Below are positions 1 through 6,521 of a DNA stretch of 15,778 nt, piece after piece. Source of the stretch: Oscillospiraceae bacterium (GTDB lineage: Bacteria > Bacillota > Clostridia > UMGS1810); assembly GCA_022769845.1 (NCBI GenBank), contig JALEIO010000030.1:1-15778 (forward strand), written 5' to 3'. The notes beneath the pieces were generated by a model. It did not search any database, had not been told where the DNA came from, and worked only from the letters and a program-made list of their open reading frames with translations. Positions within the stretch are counted from its first letter, which is position 1; the number at the start of each line of letters is the position of its first letter. A program made the position numbers and the translations under genes.

Positions 1-56
1 TCTTTGCGTTCTTGTTCAGCTGCCCGTTCTTCGGGACTTAATTTGTACCTTGGCAT
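1..56 (-). CDS. N-terminus of a leftward gene inside the IS-like end (partial)
   Basis: An ATG at 56-54 opens a frame reading MPRYKLSPEERAAEQERK before the window ends. A GGAGG ribosome binding site (complement of 65-69) lies 8 bases upstream, ideal spacing. The 18 visible residues are charged and helix-prone, and I do not recognise a family from them. Position just inside an insertion-sequence terminus suggests a transposase or an accessory protein of the element. The ribosome binding site is buried in a 15-bp hairpin (separate entry), so translation is probably held low. The start is well supported; the function is inference from context. Confidence 0.5.
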   Translation of the reverse strand, partial: MPRYKLSPEERAAEQERK

Positions 57-64
57 ATTAAAAA

Positions 65-103
65 CCTCCAAAATGATATTTTTATTATATATCATCTTGG
101 AGG
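65..103 (-). promoter_or_regulatory. Hairpin that sequesters the ribosome binding site of the IS-borne gene
   Basis: In the minus-strand RNA, 103-89 pairs with 79-65 over 15 positions: 14 Watson-Crick pairs and one G-U pair (96 with 72), around a 9-base loop (80-88). The 3' arm ends in GGAGG, the ribosome binding site of the gene starting at 56, and the 5' arm carries the matching CCTCC. Occluding the transposase ribosome binding site this way is a known insertion-sequence strategy that stops transcripts reading in from outside from producing transposase. The pairing is seen directly; the role is inference. Confidence 0.7.
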
Positions 104-144
104 CTTCGTAAAGACTTTACACAAAATCCGGGGTTGTCTCACGT

Positions 145-217
145 AATCAGCTTGTTTCAAACAAGCGTAGCACTCTGCCACCAAGATTTGGGGTTGATGT
201 GTTAAAAACGCTTTTTA
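145..217 (-). repeat. Copy A of a dispersed 3'-end repeat (73 bp)
   Basis: Read on the minus strand from 217, this begins TAAAAAGCGTTTTTAACACA and ends GAAACAAGCTGATT. It matches copy B (8265-8345, plus strand) along its whole length apart from an 8-base indel and a few substitutions; the first 27 bases and last 17 are identical. The TAA at its start is the stop codon of the four-cysteine mini-protein. It can fold with AAGCGT (163-168) against ACGCTT (208-213) and an inner CCAA/TTGG hairpin (181-184 with 188-191). It may act as a 3'-end or terminator element, although its T run is interrupted (CTTGTTTG on the minus strand). Confidence 0.75.
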
Positions 218-394
218 CATCTGTTTTTTTACTATTGTATAATCGTCTCCAAACCTAAAATACGGACAACGGCTGCCCGATATAAATCGGGAATATTCAT
301 CCTCGTCTATATTTGCAATACACACATACTCGTCATAATCTTCATCATAAACAAAATTCATACAATTTTCGCAGTTTGAATTTTCCTTCATCAT
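215..394 (-). CDS. Four-cysteine mini-protein, DUF6472-like (59 aa)
   Basis: This leftward frame encodes 59 residues. It begins MMKENSNCENCMNFVYDEDY and ends in a CPYFRFGDDYTIVKKQM segment. The pattern C8-x2-C11, C25, C43 with many acidic and aromatic residues resembles the small clostridial proteins I know as DUF6472, which look like compact zinc-binding folds of unknown function. The match is from memory of the family pattern. A ribosome binding site (AAGGAAG) precedes the ATG pair at 394 and 391; either could be the start. A promoter lies at 429-458. The stop codon coincides with the first bases of repeat copy A. It is divergent from the transport operon, and nothing visible ties it to that operon's function. 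Confidence 0.8.
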   Translation of the reverse strand: MMKENSNCENCMNFVYDEDYDEYVCIANIDEDEYSRFISGSRCPYFRFGDDYTIVKKQM

Positions 395-428
395 AAAAAC
401 TTCCTTAATTCATATCTTATTTTTATTC

Positions 429-458
429 ATTTTATCAAAAAAATCACCGCCTTGTCAA
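429..458 (-). promoter_or_regulatory. Promoter of the four-cysteine mini-protein
   Basis: On the minus strand, TTGACA (458-453) is followed after 18 bases by TAAAAT (434-429). The -35 box is a perfect sigma-A consensus and the -10 box matches 5 of 6. The start of transcription would fall near 422, giving a leader of about 28 bases before the ATG at 394. It diverges from the promoter at 509-537, with the two -35 boxes about 50 bases apart. Confidence 0.7.
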
Positions 459-508
459 TATTTTATAATGCAAAAGCCAATAATAAAATTACTTTGAGGA
501 AAAAAATG

Positions 509-537
509 TAGACATTTGAAAATATTACTGTTATAAT
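509..537 (+). promoter_or_regulatory. Sigma-A promoter of the phosphate/potassium operon
   Basis: TAGACA (509-514), 17 bases, then TATAAT (532-537): a perfect -10 box, a 5-of-6 -35 box and ideal spacing. Transcription would begin near 544, leaving a leader of about 34 bases to the ATG at 578. That is too short for a riboswitch, so control is more likely by proteins, possibly the response regulator encoded in the operon (inference). The region 395-577 holds nothing else I can identify. Confidence 0.75.
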
Positions 538-577
538 ATAAATGTATGCTAAAATATTAAAACATTAGGAGAACGAT

Positions 578-2350
578 ATGGATATTTTTTCGATATTGAC
601 ACTTGCAGGCGGACTGGCGCTGTTTCTTTACGGAATGGATTCAATGGGCGACGGCTTAAAAAAGCTGTCGGGAGGACGGCTTGAAAACATTCTTGAACGT
701 CTCACATCAAGCAGAACTAAAGGCTTTTTGCTTGGTCTGGCGGTAACGGCACTTATACAAAGCTCCTCTGCAACCACCGTTATGCTGGTCGGATTTGTAA
801 ACTCGGGAATAATGAAGCTTTCACAGACTATAAGCATAATAATGGGCGCAAATATCGGCACAACCATTACAGCGTGGATTTTAAGCCTTTCGGGCATAAG
901 CGGAGAAAGCTTTTGGATAAAAATTTTAAAACCCTCCTCATTTACGCCTATTCTTGCAGTAATCGGCGTTATAATGACAATGTCGGCAGACAACAACAAA
1001 AAGAAAAATATCGGAGAAATTTTGGTCGGATTTGCAATTTTAATGTTCGGAATGGAAACAATGAGCGCTTCTATGGACGGACTTAAGGACAGTCCGGCAT
1101 TTTCGCGGGCGCTTATAATGTTTTCCAACCCTGTAATGGGCATTTTGGCAGGCACCGCGCTCACCGCCATTATACAGTCAAGTTCGGCTTCTGTCGGTAT
1201 TTTGCAGGCACTCTCTCTTACCGGCTCAATTCCTTTTTCCACCGCTATTCCAATTATTCTCGGGCAGAATATCGGTACAACCATCACCCCTGTTTTATCG
1301 GCAATCAACGGCAATACCGGCTCAAAGCGCGTGGCGGTTTCGTGCGTTTATATAAAAATGATTGGCGTTATCGTATTTTCCGTTTTATTCTACACAATAA
1401 ATATGTTTGTAGGCTTTCCGTTTATGAAAATGCGGGTCAGCGCTCTTTCGATTGCAGTTATGCACACGGCCTTCAATGTTTTTTCAACAGTAATTTTAAT
1501 GCCGTTCTGCAATGGCATTGAAAAGCTCTCCATCGCGTCGGTAAAATCAAAAGGCGATGATGAAGAAAACAATTTTTCAATTCTGGACGAGCGTTTTCTT
1601 TCTTCACCCGCGTTTGCATTAAAGCACTGTCAGGAATATGTTTATCAAATGGCGGATTTGGCAAAAGAATCAATAAACAAGTCTATCGGACTTCTTAACG
1701 AATATGACGGTGCAGTGGCAGCATATATTGCAAAAGCAGAAAAAAGCATTGACAAATATGAGGATAAAATCGGAACCTATCTCGTTGAATTAAGCAGTAA
1801 AAATTTAAACCACGCAGAAAGCAAGGAGGCTACCGAGCTCCTGCATTGCATAGGCGATTTTGAAAGAATGGGCGACCACGCCTTAAACATTATGCAGACG
1901 GCTATGGAAATTAAAGATAAGAACATCATATTTTCAGAAGACGCAAAAAAAGAAGTTGAAGTTATGTCATCCGCGGTTAAGGATATCGTAGACCTTGCCG
2001 TTCATGCCTTTGAAGAAAAAGATATCGAGCTTGCAACAAGGGTTGAGCCGCTTGAGCAGGTGGTGGACAAGCTTAAGCTTACGCTTAAGTCAAATCACAT
2101 TGAAAGGCTTCAGCGCGGAGAATGCACCACAAATATGGGTTTTGTATTTTCTGATATAATCACTAATTTTGAGCGTATTGCAGACCACTGCTCAAACATT
2201 GCAATAAGCCTTATACAATCAGAAAAAGAAGGTATTGAGGCTCACGAATATCTCCATAATATAAAGCACGACAACTTTGCATTCGACAATCTTTACGACG
2301 CATACAAGAAAAAATACAGTGTCAAAAAAGTGAAAAAATCAGAAAATTAA
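578..2350 (+). CDS. Na+/phosphate cotransporter family protein with C-terminal PhoU domain (copy 1)
   Basis: Membrane transporter of the Na/Pi-cotransporter (NptA/YjbB) family, expected to move inorganic phosphate with sodium. The N-terminal half carries the family's internal inverted repeat with two QSSSA signatures (residues 61-65 and 200-204) and the paired GANIGTT (90-96) and GQNIGTT (229-235) motifs. Residues about 345-565 form helical PhoU-like repeats with a duplicated GDFERMGDH / NFERIADHCSN pattern. Length (590 aa) is normal for the fusion type. The start has AGGAG 6 bases upstream. It heads the operon leading to the sensor kinase, 51 bases downstream. Oddity: after the second NIGTT motif, residues 256-260 read CVYIK, where the paralogue at 6522 has HLSFN, the form I expect in the family. 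Phosphate transport is family inference; net direction cannot be told. Confidence 0.92.
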   Translation: MDIFSILTLAGGLALFLYGMDSMGDGLKKLSGGRLENILERLTSSRTKGFLLGLAVTALIQSSSATTVMLVGFVNSGIMKLSQTISIIMGANIGTTITAWILSLSGISGESFWIKILKPSSFTPILAVIGVIMTMSADNNKKKNIGEILVGFAILMFGMETMSASMDGLKDSPAFSRALIMFSNPVMGILAGTALTAIIQSSSASVGILQALSLTGSIPFSTAIPIILGQNIGTTITPVLSAINGNTGSKRVAVSCVYIKMIGVIVFSVLFYTINMFVGFPFMKMRVSALSIAVMHTAFNVFSTVILMPFCNGIEKLSIASVKSKGDDEENNFSILDERFLSSPAFALKHCQEYVYQMADLAKESINKSIGLLNEYDGAVAAYIAKAEKSIDKYEDKIGTYLVELSSKNLNHAESKEATELLHCIGDFERMGDHALNIMQTAMEIKDKNIIFSEDAKKEVEVMSSAVKDIVDLAVHAFEEKDIELATRVEPLEQVVDKLKLTLKSNHIERLQRGECTTNMGFVFSDIITNFERIADHCSNIAISLIQSEKEGIEAHEYLHNIKHDNFAFDNLYDAYKKKYSVKKVKKSEN

Positions 2351-2401
2351 CCCCGTCTTTGCCGCTTCTTATGTATAATGTCATAAAGGAGTGTAAATTA
2401 T

Positions 2402-3466
2402 ATGCAAAAATCTTATCGGGTTATTAAAAATATTCTTATAACAGTCGCAATAATCTGCGTCTGCTTTGCATTGTGCCTTATTATACAAAAATTCTTTAAA
2501 ACAGGAGAGCTTATTCCCGCAGTTTTCGTACTGGGAACGTTTATAACATCAGTCATAACCGACGGATATACATACGGAATTATATCGGCAATTTTAAGTG
2601 TCTGGGCAGTAAATTTTGCCTTTACATTTCCGTTTTTTAAAGTTAATTTCACAATTCCCGAAAATCTTGTTTCGGCGGTAATTTTAATTATAATTACGCT
2701 TATGACCTGCACTCTTACGGCAAAGCTGAAAAAGCAGGAGGCTATAAAGGCGGAAAGCGAAAAAGAACGAATGAGGGCAAATCTTCTTCGGGCAATATCA
2801 CACGACCTTCGGACACCGCTCACCACAATTTACGGCTCAAGCTCGGCGCTTATTGAAAGCAAAAACAGCTTTACCGATAAGCAGCAGACAAAAATGCTCG
2901 AAAGCATATGTCAAGACGCTCAATGGCTGTCGCGAATGGTAGAAAACCTTCTTTCCATAACAAGACTGGACAGCGGCAACGTTAACATCATAAAAACTCC
3001 GACTGCGCTGGACGAGCTTATAGACTCGGTGCTTCTAAAATTTAACAAGCGCTACCCCGACACCGAGGTTACAATAAACATTCCCGATGATTTTGTAATA
3101 ATCCCTATGGACGCAGTGCTGATTGAGCAGGTTCTTATAAACATTTTGGAAAATGCCGTTGAGCACGCGGAGGGTATGACCAAGCTTTCGCTCACAGTTT
3201 TAATAAAATCGGAAAAAGCAATTTTTAAAGTGCAGGACAATGGCTGCGGAATTTCGCCCGACCGCATAAAAAACCTCTTTACCGGCTGCTATGCAAACGG
3301 CACCTTGATTTCCGACAAAACAAAAAACAATGCCGGAATTGGTCTGTCGGTATGTGCAACAATAATAAAAGCTCACGGCGGCGAAATTAAGGCAGAAAAT
3401 GTTAAGGGCGGCGGAGCGCTTTTTTGCTTTACTTTGGATATGGAGGATTCGGAAGATGAGCAATAA
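2402..3466 (+). CDS. Short KdpD-like sensor histidine kinase (DUF4118 membrane domain)
   Basis: Membrane sensor kinase of 354 aa. Four hydrophobic segments (about 10-31, 36-53, 57-79, 88-109) match the DUF4118 four-helix domain of KdpD. The kinase core follows: H box ISHDLRTPL with phospho-acceptor H134, N box N247-N251 (NILEN), G1 DNGCG (279-283) and G2 GIGLS (312-316). The long cytoplasmic KdpD sensor and universal-stress domains that precede the membrane domain in full KdpD are absent. It overlaps the response-regulator gene by 11 bases, so the two are almost certainly a cognate pair. AAGGAG lies 10 bases before the start; a TATAAT at 2374 lacks a convincing -35 box, so transcription probably comes from the promoter at 509. 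Likely signal is potassium or ionic state, by homology to KdpD. Confidence 0.92.
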   Translation: MQKSYRVIKNILITVAIICVCFALCLIIQKFFKTGELIPAVFVLGTFITSVITDGYTYGIISAILSVWAVNFAFTFPFFKVNFTIPENLVSAVILIIITLMTCTLTAKLKKQEAIKAESEKERMRANLLRAISHDLRTPLTTIYGSSSALIESKNSFTDKQQTKMLESICQDAQWLSRMVENLLSITRLDSGNVNIIKTPTALDELIDSVLLKFNKRYPDTEVTINIPDDFVIIPMDAVLIEQVLINILENAVEHAEGMTKLSLTVLIKSEKAIFKVQDNGCGISPDRIKNLFTGCYANGTLISDKTKNNAGIGLSVCATIIKAHGGEIKAENVKGGGALFCFTLDMEDSEDEQ

Positions 3467-4181
3467 ATATAAAATCCTCGTTATAGAAGATGAAAAAAAT
3501 ATAAACAATCTTGTATCGGCGCTGATGGAGGCAAACGGCTATAAAGCATTATCGGCAAAAACGGCTGCCGACGGAAAAATAATATATGATACTCACCGTC
3601 CCGATTTGATTATTCTTGATTTGGGGCTTCCCGATACAGACGGAATGTGTCTTTTGCGCGAAATACGCAAAAACTCGTTTACGCCGATTATAGTTTTGTC
3701 AGCGCGGACAGAGGAAGCCGAAAAGGTTAAGGCACTTGATTTGGGCGCGAATGATTATGTAACCAAGCCTTTCGGTTCTGCGGAGCTGGTAGCTCGTGTG
3801 CGAACCGTTCTGCGCAGCACCCGTCACAGTTCCGATAACGGTCTTTTGCCCGGAGGAAAATTTAAATCGGACGGACTTGTAATCGACTATGACGCGCGAC
3901 GCGTTTTTATTGACGAAGCTGAAATCAAGCTTACGCAAACAGAATATAATATTATTGCGCTTTTGTCCGAACATTCGGGAAAGGTGTTAACATATTCGTT
4001 TATAATAAAGGCAATCTGGGGTTACAACGATTTGGGCAGTACCAAAAGACTTCAGGTTAATATGGCAAATATCCGCAAAAAATTCGGAGCAAAACCGGGC
4101 AAAAAAAATTACATTGTCAACGAGCTCGGCGTAGGATACCGAATGTGCGAGCAAAACGACAGAGGGAATGAAAATGATTAA
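3456..4181 (+). CDS. KdpE-like OmpR-family response regulator
   Basis: Cytoplasmic DNA-binding response regulator of 241 aa. The receiver domain shows the acidic pair E11/D12, phospho-acceptor D55 (LILDLGLPD), S82 and K104 (TKP). A winged-helix effector domain spans about 135-232, with TQTEYNIIALL and NELGVGYRM typical of the OmpR/KdpE class. The frame is open upstream to 3399, but the ATG at 3456 fits the family's N-terminus (KYKILVIEDE) and has GGAGG 9 bases upstream, inside the kinase gene. It partners the kinase just before it and probably regulates this operon, the paralogous transporter, or other K+ genes. No kdpFABC is present here, so KdpE-like refers to sequence type only. No operator site is recognisable. 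Confidence 0.93.
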   Translation: MSNKYKILVIEDEKNINNLVSALMEANGYKALSAKTAADGKIIYDTHRPDLIILDLGLPDTDGMCLLREIRKNSFTPIIVLSARTEEAEKVKALDLGANDYVTKPFGSAELVARVRTVLRSTRHSSDNGLLPGGKFKSDGLVIDYDARRVFIDEAEIKLTQTEYNIIALLSEHSGKVLTYSFIIKAIWGYNDLGSTKRLQVNMANIRKKFGAKPGKKNYIVNELGVGYRMCEQNDRGNEND

Positions 4182-5472
4182 CCTAATAAAAAAGCAGTCT
4201 CCCGCAAGAATTATTTCACTTGGATTTGCATCGCTTATTTTAATCGGTTCGATTCTTTTAAGCCTTCCGTGCAGCATAAAAGACGGTGTTAATCTAAAAT
4301 ATATTGACGCGCTTTACACCTCTGCAAGCGCCGTTTGCGTAACAGGGCTTATTTCTGTTGACGTGGGCGATACATTCACAACGCTCGGGCAGTTTTTTGT
4401 TGCAATGCTTATTCAGTTCGGCGGTCTCGGGGTAACCACCATGGGCGTGGGAATAATTCTTGTATTCGGTAAAAAGGTTAGCATAAAAGGAAGAACGCTT
4501 ATAAGAGAGACGCTTAACACCGACAGCGGCAGTGGTCTCATAAAACTTATTCGCCGAATTTTTATTGTGACGATTTTTTTTGAAGTTTTGGGAGCAATAT
4601 TAAGCTTTCTTGTATTTTTAAAAGATTATCCCGTATCTGACGCGTTGAAAATAAGCATCTTTCACTCGATAGCCGCATTTAACAATTCGGGCTTTGACAT
4701 ACTCGGAAATTATCAGAGCTTAATACCGTATCAAAATAATTACTTTTTAAACGCAGTAACCTGTATACTTATATTTTTTGGCGGCATCGGCTTTCTTGTT
4801 ATGTATGATATGTGGAAAACCCGATTTTGCCTAAAAAAGCTTTCAATGCATTCAAAGGTTGTTCTTTCGGTAAGCATTGTGCTTATTCTTTTGGGTGCGC
4901 TTCTTATAAAGTTTACCGAAAATATAAGCTGGCTCGGCTCGTTTTTTACCAGCGTGTCTGCTCGAACAGCAGGGTTTGCCACCTACCCTATCGGCAAATT
5001 TACGCGTCCCGGCCTTCTTGTTCTGTCGGTTTTAATGTTCATCGGTGCATCCCCAGGCTCTACCGGCGGCGGAATTAAAACAAGCACTTTTTTTGTTCTT
5101 TTATGCGCAATAAAATCCGCGGCGACGAACGAAACCGAAAAAGCTTTTCGCTATTCCGTGCCGAAGGACGCCTTTAGAAAAGCGGCAGTTATAACACTTC
5201 TGGCAATTGGCGTTATAATTTTAGGAGCGTATATTATGATGATTTTTGAACCGAATATTGCGTTCGACGACGTTCTTTTTGAAGTTACAAGCGCGTTTGG
5301 CACAGTAGGTCTTTCAACGGGAATTACACCAACTCTTTGTGTCGGCAGCAAGCTTCTTTCGATATTTATTATGTATATCGGCAGAATCGGGCCGCTTACC
5401 GTTGCAACACTTTGGCATTTTTCAAGAGGCGACCGCGTAAGCTTTCCGGACGGGAATATTTCGGTAGGATAA
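4174..5472 (+). CDS. ktrB: KtrB/TrkH-family potassium uptake channel subunit
   Basis: Integral membrane K+-translocating subunit of the TrkH/KtrB superfamily. All four pore loops are visible: CVTGL (57-61), FNNSGFD (171-177), SVSARTAGF (262-270) and FGTVGLS (377-383), numbering from the ATG at 4168; the filter glycines are intact. SPGSTGGGIKT (295-305) is the conserved segment between the last pore loops. At about 432 residues it is nearer KtrB (about 445) than TrkH (about 480). I prefer the ATG at 4174: GAGGG lies 7 bases upstream, against 1 base for the ATG at 4168. Either start overlaps the response-regulator gene (8 or 14 bases), implying translational coupling. The gating subunit follows after 15 bases. 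Ktr systems are Na+-dependent, which may matter beside a Na+/phosphate transporter. Confidence 0.93.
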   Translation: MINLIKKQSPARIISLGFASLILIGSILLSLPCSIKDGVNLKYIDALYTSASAVCVTGLISVDVGDTFTTLGQFFVAMLIQFGGLGVTTMGVGIILVFGKKVSIKGRTLIRETLNTDSGSGLIKLIRRIFIVTIFFEVLGAILSFLVFLKDYPVSDALKISIFHSIAAFNNSGFDILGNYQSLIPYQNNYFLNAVTCILIFFGGIGFLVMYDMWKTRFCLKKLSMHSKVVLSVSIVLILLGALLIKFTENISWLGSFFTSVSARTAGFATYPIGKFTRPGLLVLSVLMFIGASPGSTGGGIKTSTFFVLLCAIKSAATNETEKAFRYSVPKDAFRKAAVITLLAIGVIILGAYIMMIFEPNIAFDDVLFEVTSAFGTVGLSTGITPTLCVGSKLLSIFIMYIGRIGPLTVATLWHFSRGDRVSFPDGNISVG

Positions 5473-5487
5473 AAACGGAGGATAAAA

Positions 5488-6165
5488 ATGTTTAAACATA
5501 AAACTGAAAAAACAACATATGCAATTATAGGTTTGGGCAGATTCGGCTATGCGCTTGCGCTTGAACTTGCAGCGTCGGGCGCAGAGCTTGTTGCAATTGA
5601 CAAGGACGAAGAAAAGGTGCGCGAAATGCGCGATTACACCGAAAACGCTTTTGTAGTGCACTCACTCGATAAGAAAACACTTTGCGAAGCCGGCATACAA
5701 AACTGCGATGTTGCAGTGGTGTGCATTGGCGAGCACATTGACACTTCCATTTTAACAACTCTCACACTTGTGGGAATGGGAATAAAGCGCGTAATTGCAA
5801 AGGCAAAAAGCTCCGAACACGGCGAAATACTCAAAAAACTCGGCGCCGAGGTGGTATATCCCGAAAAAGATATGGCAGTGCGCCTTGCAAACAGTCTTGA
5901 AAATTCACGGGTGCTGGACTATGTGCGTTTAAGCGAAAAAATCAGCATATCAAAGCTGTTTATACCGGAAAGCGCAGTCGGAAAGACAGTGTATGAAATG
6001 AATTTCCGCTCACGGTTTGGCCTTAATATCATTGCAATAGAAAATTCGAGCGGGGTTATTAATCATATTAAACCCGACTATGTTTTCAAGAAAAATGATA
6101 TTCTCTTTCTTGCAGGCGAAAAAGACGGTTTAAAGCTTTTAGACGAATGGAACGAAAAACATTAA
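5488..6165 (+). CDS. ktrA: KtrA/TrkA-type RCK gating subunit
   Basis: Cytoplasmic regulator (225 aa) that forms a ring on the KtrB pore and gates it with nucleotide. The RCK_N Rossmann domain carries GLGRFG (15-20) with acidic D38 at the end of the second strand (VAID), the adenine-nucleotide site. A second domain from about 140 to 225 is RCK_C, which in characterised KtrA proteins binds cyclic di-AMP to close the channel; I cannot confirm the ligand residues here. Length matches single-unit KtrA (about 222 aa), not the double TrkA of proteobacteria. GGAGG sits 6 bases before the ATG. It is the last gene of the operon before the hairpin array and terminator. Confidence 0.93.
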   Translation: MFKHKTEKTTYAIIGLGRFGYALALELAASGAELVAIDKDEEKVREMRDYTENAFVVHSLDKKTLCEAGIQNCDVAVVCIGEHIDTSILTTLTLVGMGIKRVIAKAKSSEHGEILKKLGAEVVYPEKDMAVRLANSLENSRVLDYVRLSEKISISKLFIPESAVGKTVYEMNFRSRFGLNIIAIENSSGVINHIKPDYVFKKNDILFLAGEKDGLKLLDEWNEKH

Positions 6166-6175
6166 TTAATGGCTG

Positions 6176-6405
6176 CTGAACAATTCTGAAACGCAGCCGC
6201 ATAGCGGGTTTGCAAGCATTTCAGAATTGTTCAGGTGCAAGGTTTTTGTGCTGTTTTGTCAAAAACCTTGCACTTTGTGTCGGCTGTCGGGAGACGACAG
6301 CCGACACAAACAGTCAGTCAATCAATGTCGTGAACCTAAAAATAGCATTTCTGTTTTTAGGTGTGAAATTGTAAATTTCACAAAAATGGTTTCGCAAAAC
6401 CATTT
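6176..6405 (+). other. Array of six contiguous hairpins downstream of ktrA
   Basis: The 356-bp gap between ktrA and the next gene holds back-to-back perfect inverted repeats and no credible gene. H1: 6176-6191 with 6219-6234 (16 bp, 27-base loop containing CCGC/GCGG). H2: 6235-6248 with 6260-6273 (14 bp, 11-base loop). H3: 6274-6289 with 6295-6310 (16 bp, loop GGAGA). After a 23-base spacer, H4: 6334-6342 with 6354-6362 (9 bp, extendable to 12 including one G-U pair, loop CATTT). H5: 6363-6370 with 6374-6381 (8 bp, loop GTA). H6: 6384-6392 with 6397-6405 (9 bp, loop CGCA). H1/H2, H2/H3 and H4/H5 abut with no spare base. Stems differ in sequence, so this is not a CRISPR array. It could be a structured 3' UTR, an independent RNA, or nested palindromic elements. 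Structure is seen; function is unknown. Confidence 0.85.
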
Positions 6406-6423
6406 GTTAAGTAGACACTAATT

Positions 6424-6458
6424 ATGACGGCAGAAGTTTAAATCTGCCGTCATTTTTT
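6424..6458 (+). terminator. Rho-independent terminator of the K+/phosphate operon (hairpin 7)
   Basis: ATGACGGCAGA (6424-6434) pairs with TCTGCCGTCAT (6443-6453) over 11 bp around an 8-base loop, followed by a T run to 6458. It is the last hairpin of the series beginning at 6176 and lies 64 bases before the next gene, so it likely ends the ktrA transcript together with the array. Confidence 0.85.
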
Positions 6459-6479
6459 ACTGCATCTTTGCTTAATTTA

Positions 6480-6488
6480 TGATAAAAT
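6480..6488 (+). promoter_or_regulatory. Possible extended -10 promoter for the second Na+/phosphate gene
   Basis: TGATAAAAT (6480-6488) has the TGn extension and a 5-of-6 -10 hexamer. No good -35 box lies at the usual distance, which extended -10 promoters can tolerate. Since a strong terminator lies just upstream (6424-6458), the downstream gene needs its own promoter, and this is the best candidate. Transcription would begin near 6495, about 27 bases before the ATG. Confidence 0.45.
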
Positions 6489-6521
6489 ATTTTACAGTAA
6501 ATTAAACTGTGAGGTGTAGAA

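Larger units (their letters stand above)
1..142 (-). mobile_element. Insertion-sequence end, IS256-like (partial)
   Basis: Read on the minus strand, the sequence begins near 141 with GAGACAACCCCGG followed by TTTTGTGTAAAGTC. This matches the layout I recall for IS256-family ends: a terminal GA, about 15 bases, then TTGTGTAAA. Inside it are a strong hairpin (65-103) and the start of a leftward gene (56 down to 1). Only one end is visible; the other end, the target-site duplication and most of the gene lie outside the window. The outer boundary is inferred partly from repeat copy A (145-217): its similarity to copy B stops at 145, as expected if an element is joined there. The family assignment rests on the terminal motif alone and is tentative. 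Confidence 0.5.

Noticed and set aside
538..577. Riboswitch (cyclic di-AMP or other) ahead of the transport operon
   Set aside because: The leader from the predicted start is only about 34 bases and shows no conserved structure. The gaps before ktrB and ktrA are also too short.
628..1314. Leftward frame of 228 codons opposite the first Na+/phosphate gene
   Set aside because: It lies wholly antisense to a well-supported gene, shows no family motif, and is explained by codon bias of the sense strand.
2357..2379. Internal promoter before the sensor kinase (TATAAT at 2374)
   Set aside because: No acceptable -35 box or TGn extension accompanies the -10-like hexamer, so it is not listed as a feature.
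6227..6421. Rightward frame of 64 codons in the ktrA downstream gap
   Set aside because: It runs through the hairpins H1-H6, has no ribosome binding site, and its composition reflects the inverted repeats. It is very unlikely to be translated.
6176..6458. CRISPR array
   Set aside because: The palindromic units have different sequences and sizes, with no identical repeats or regular spacers, and no cas gene is present.
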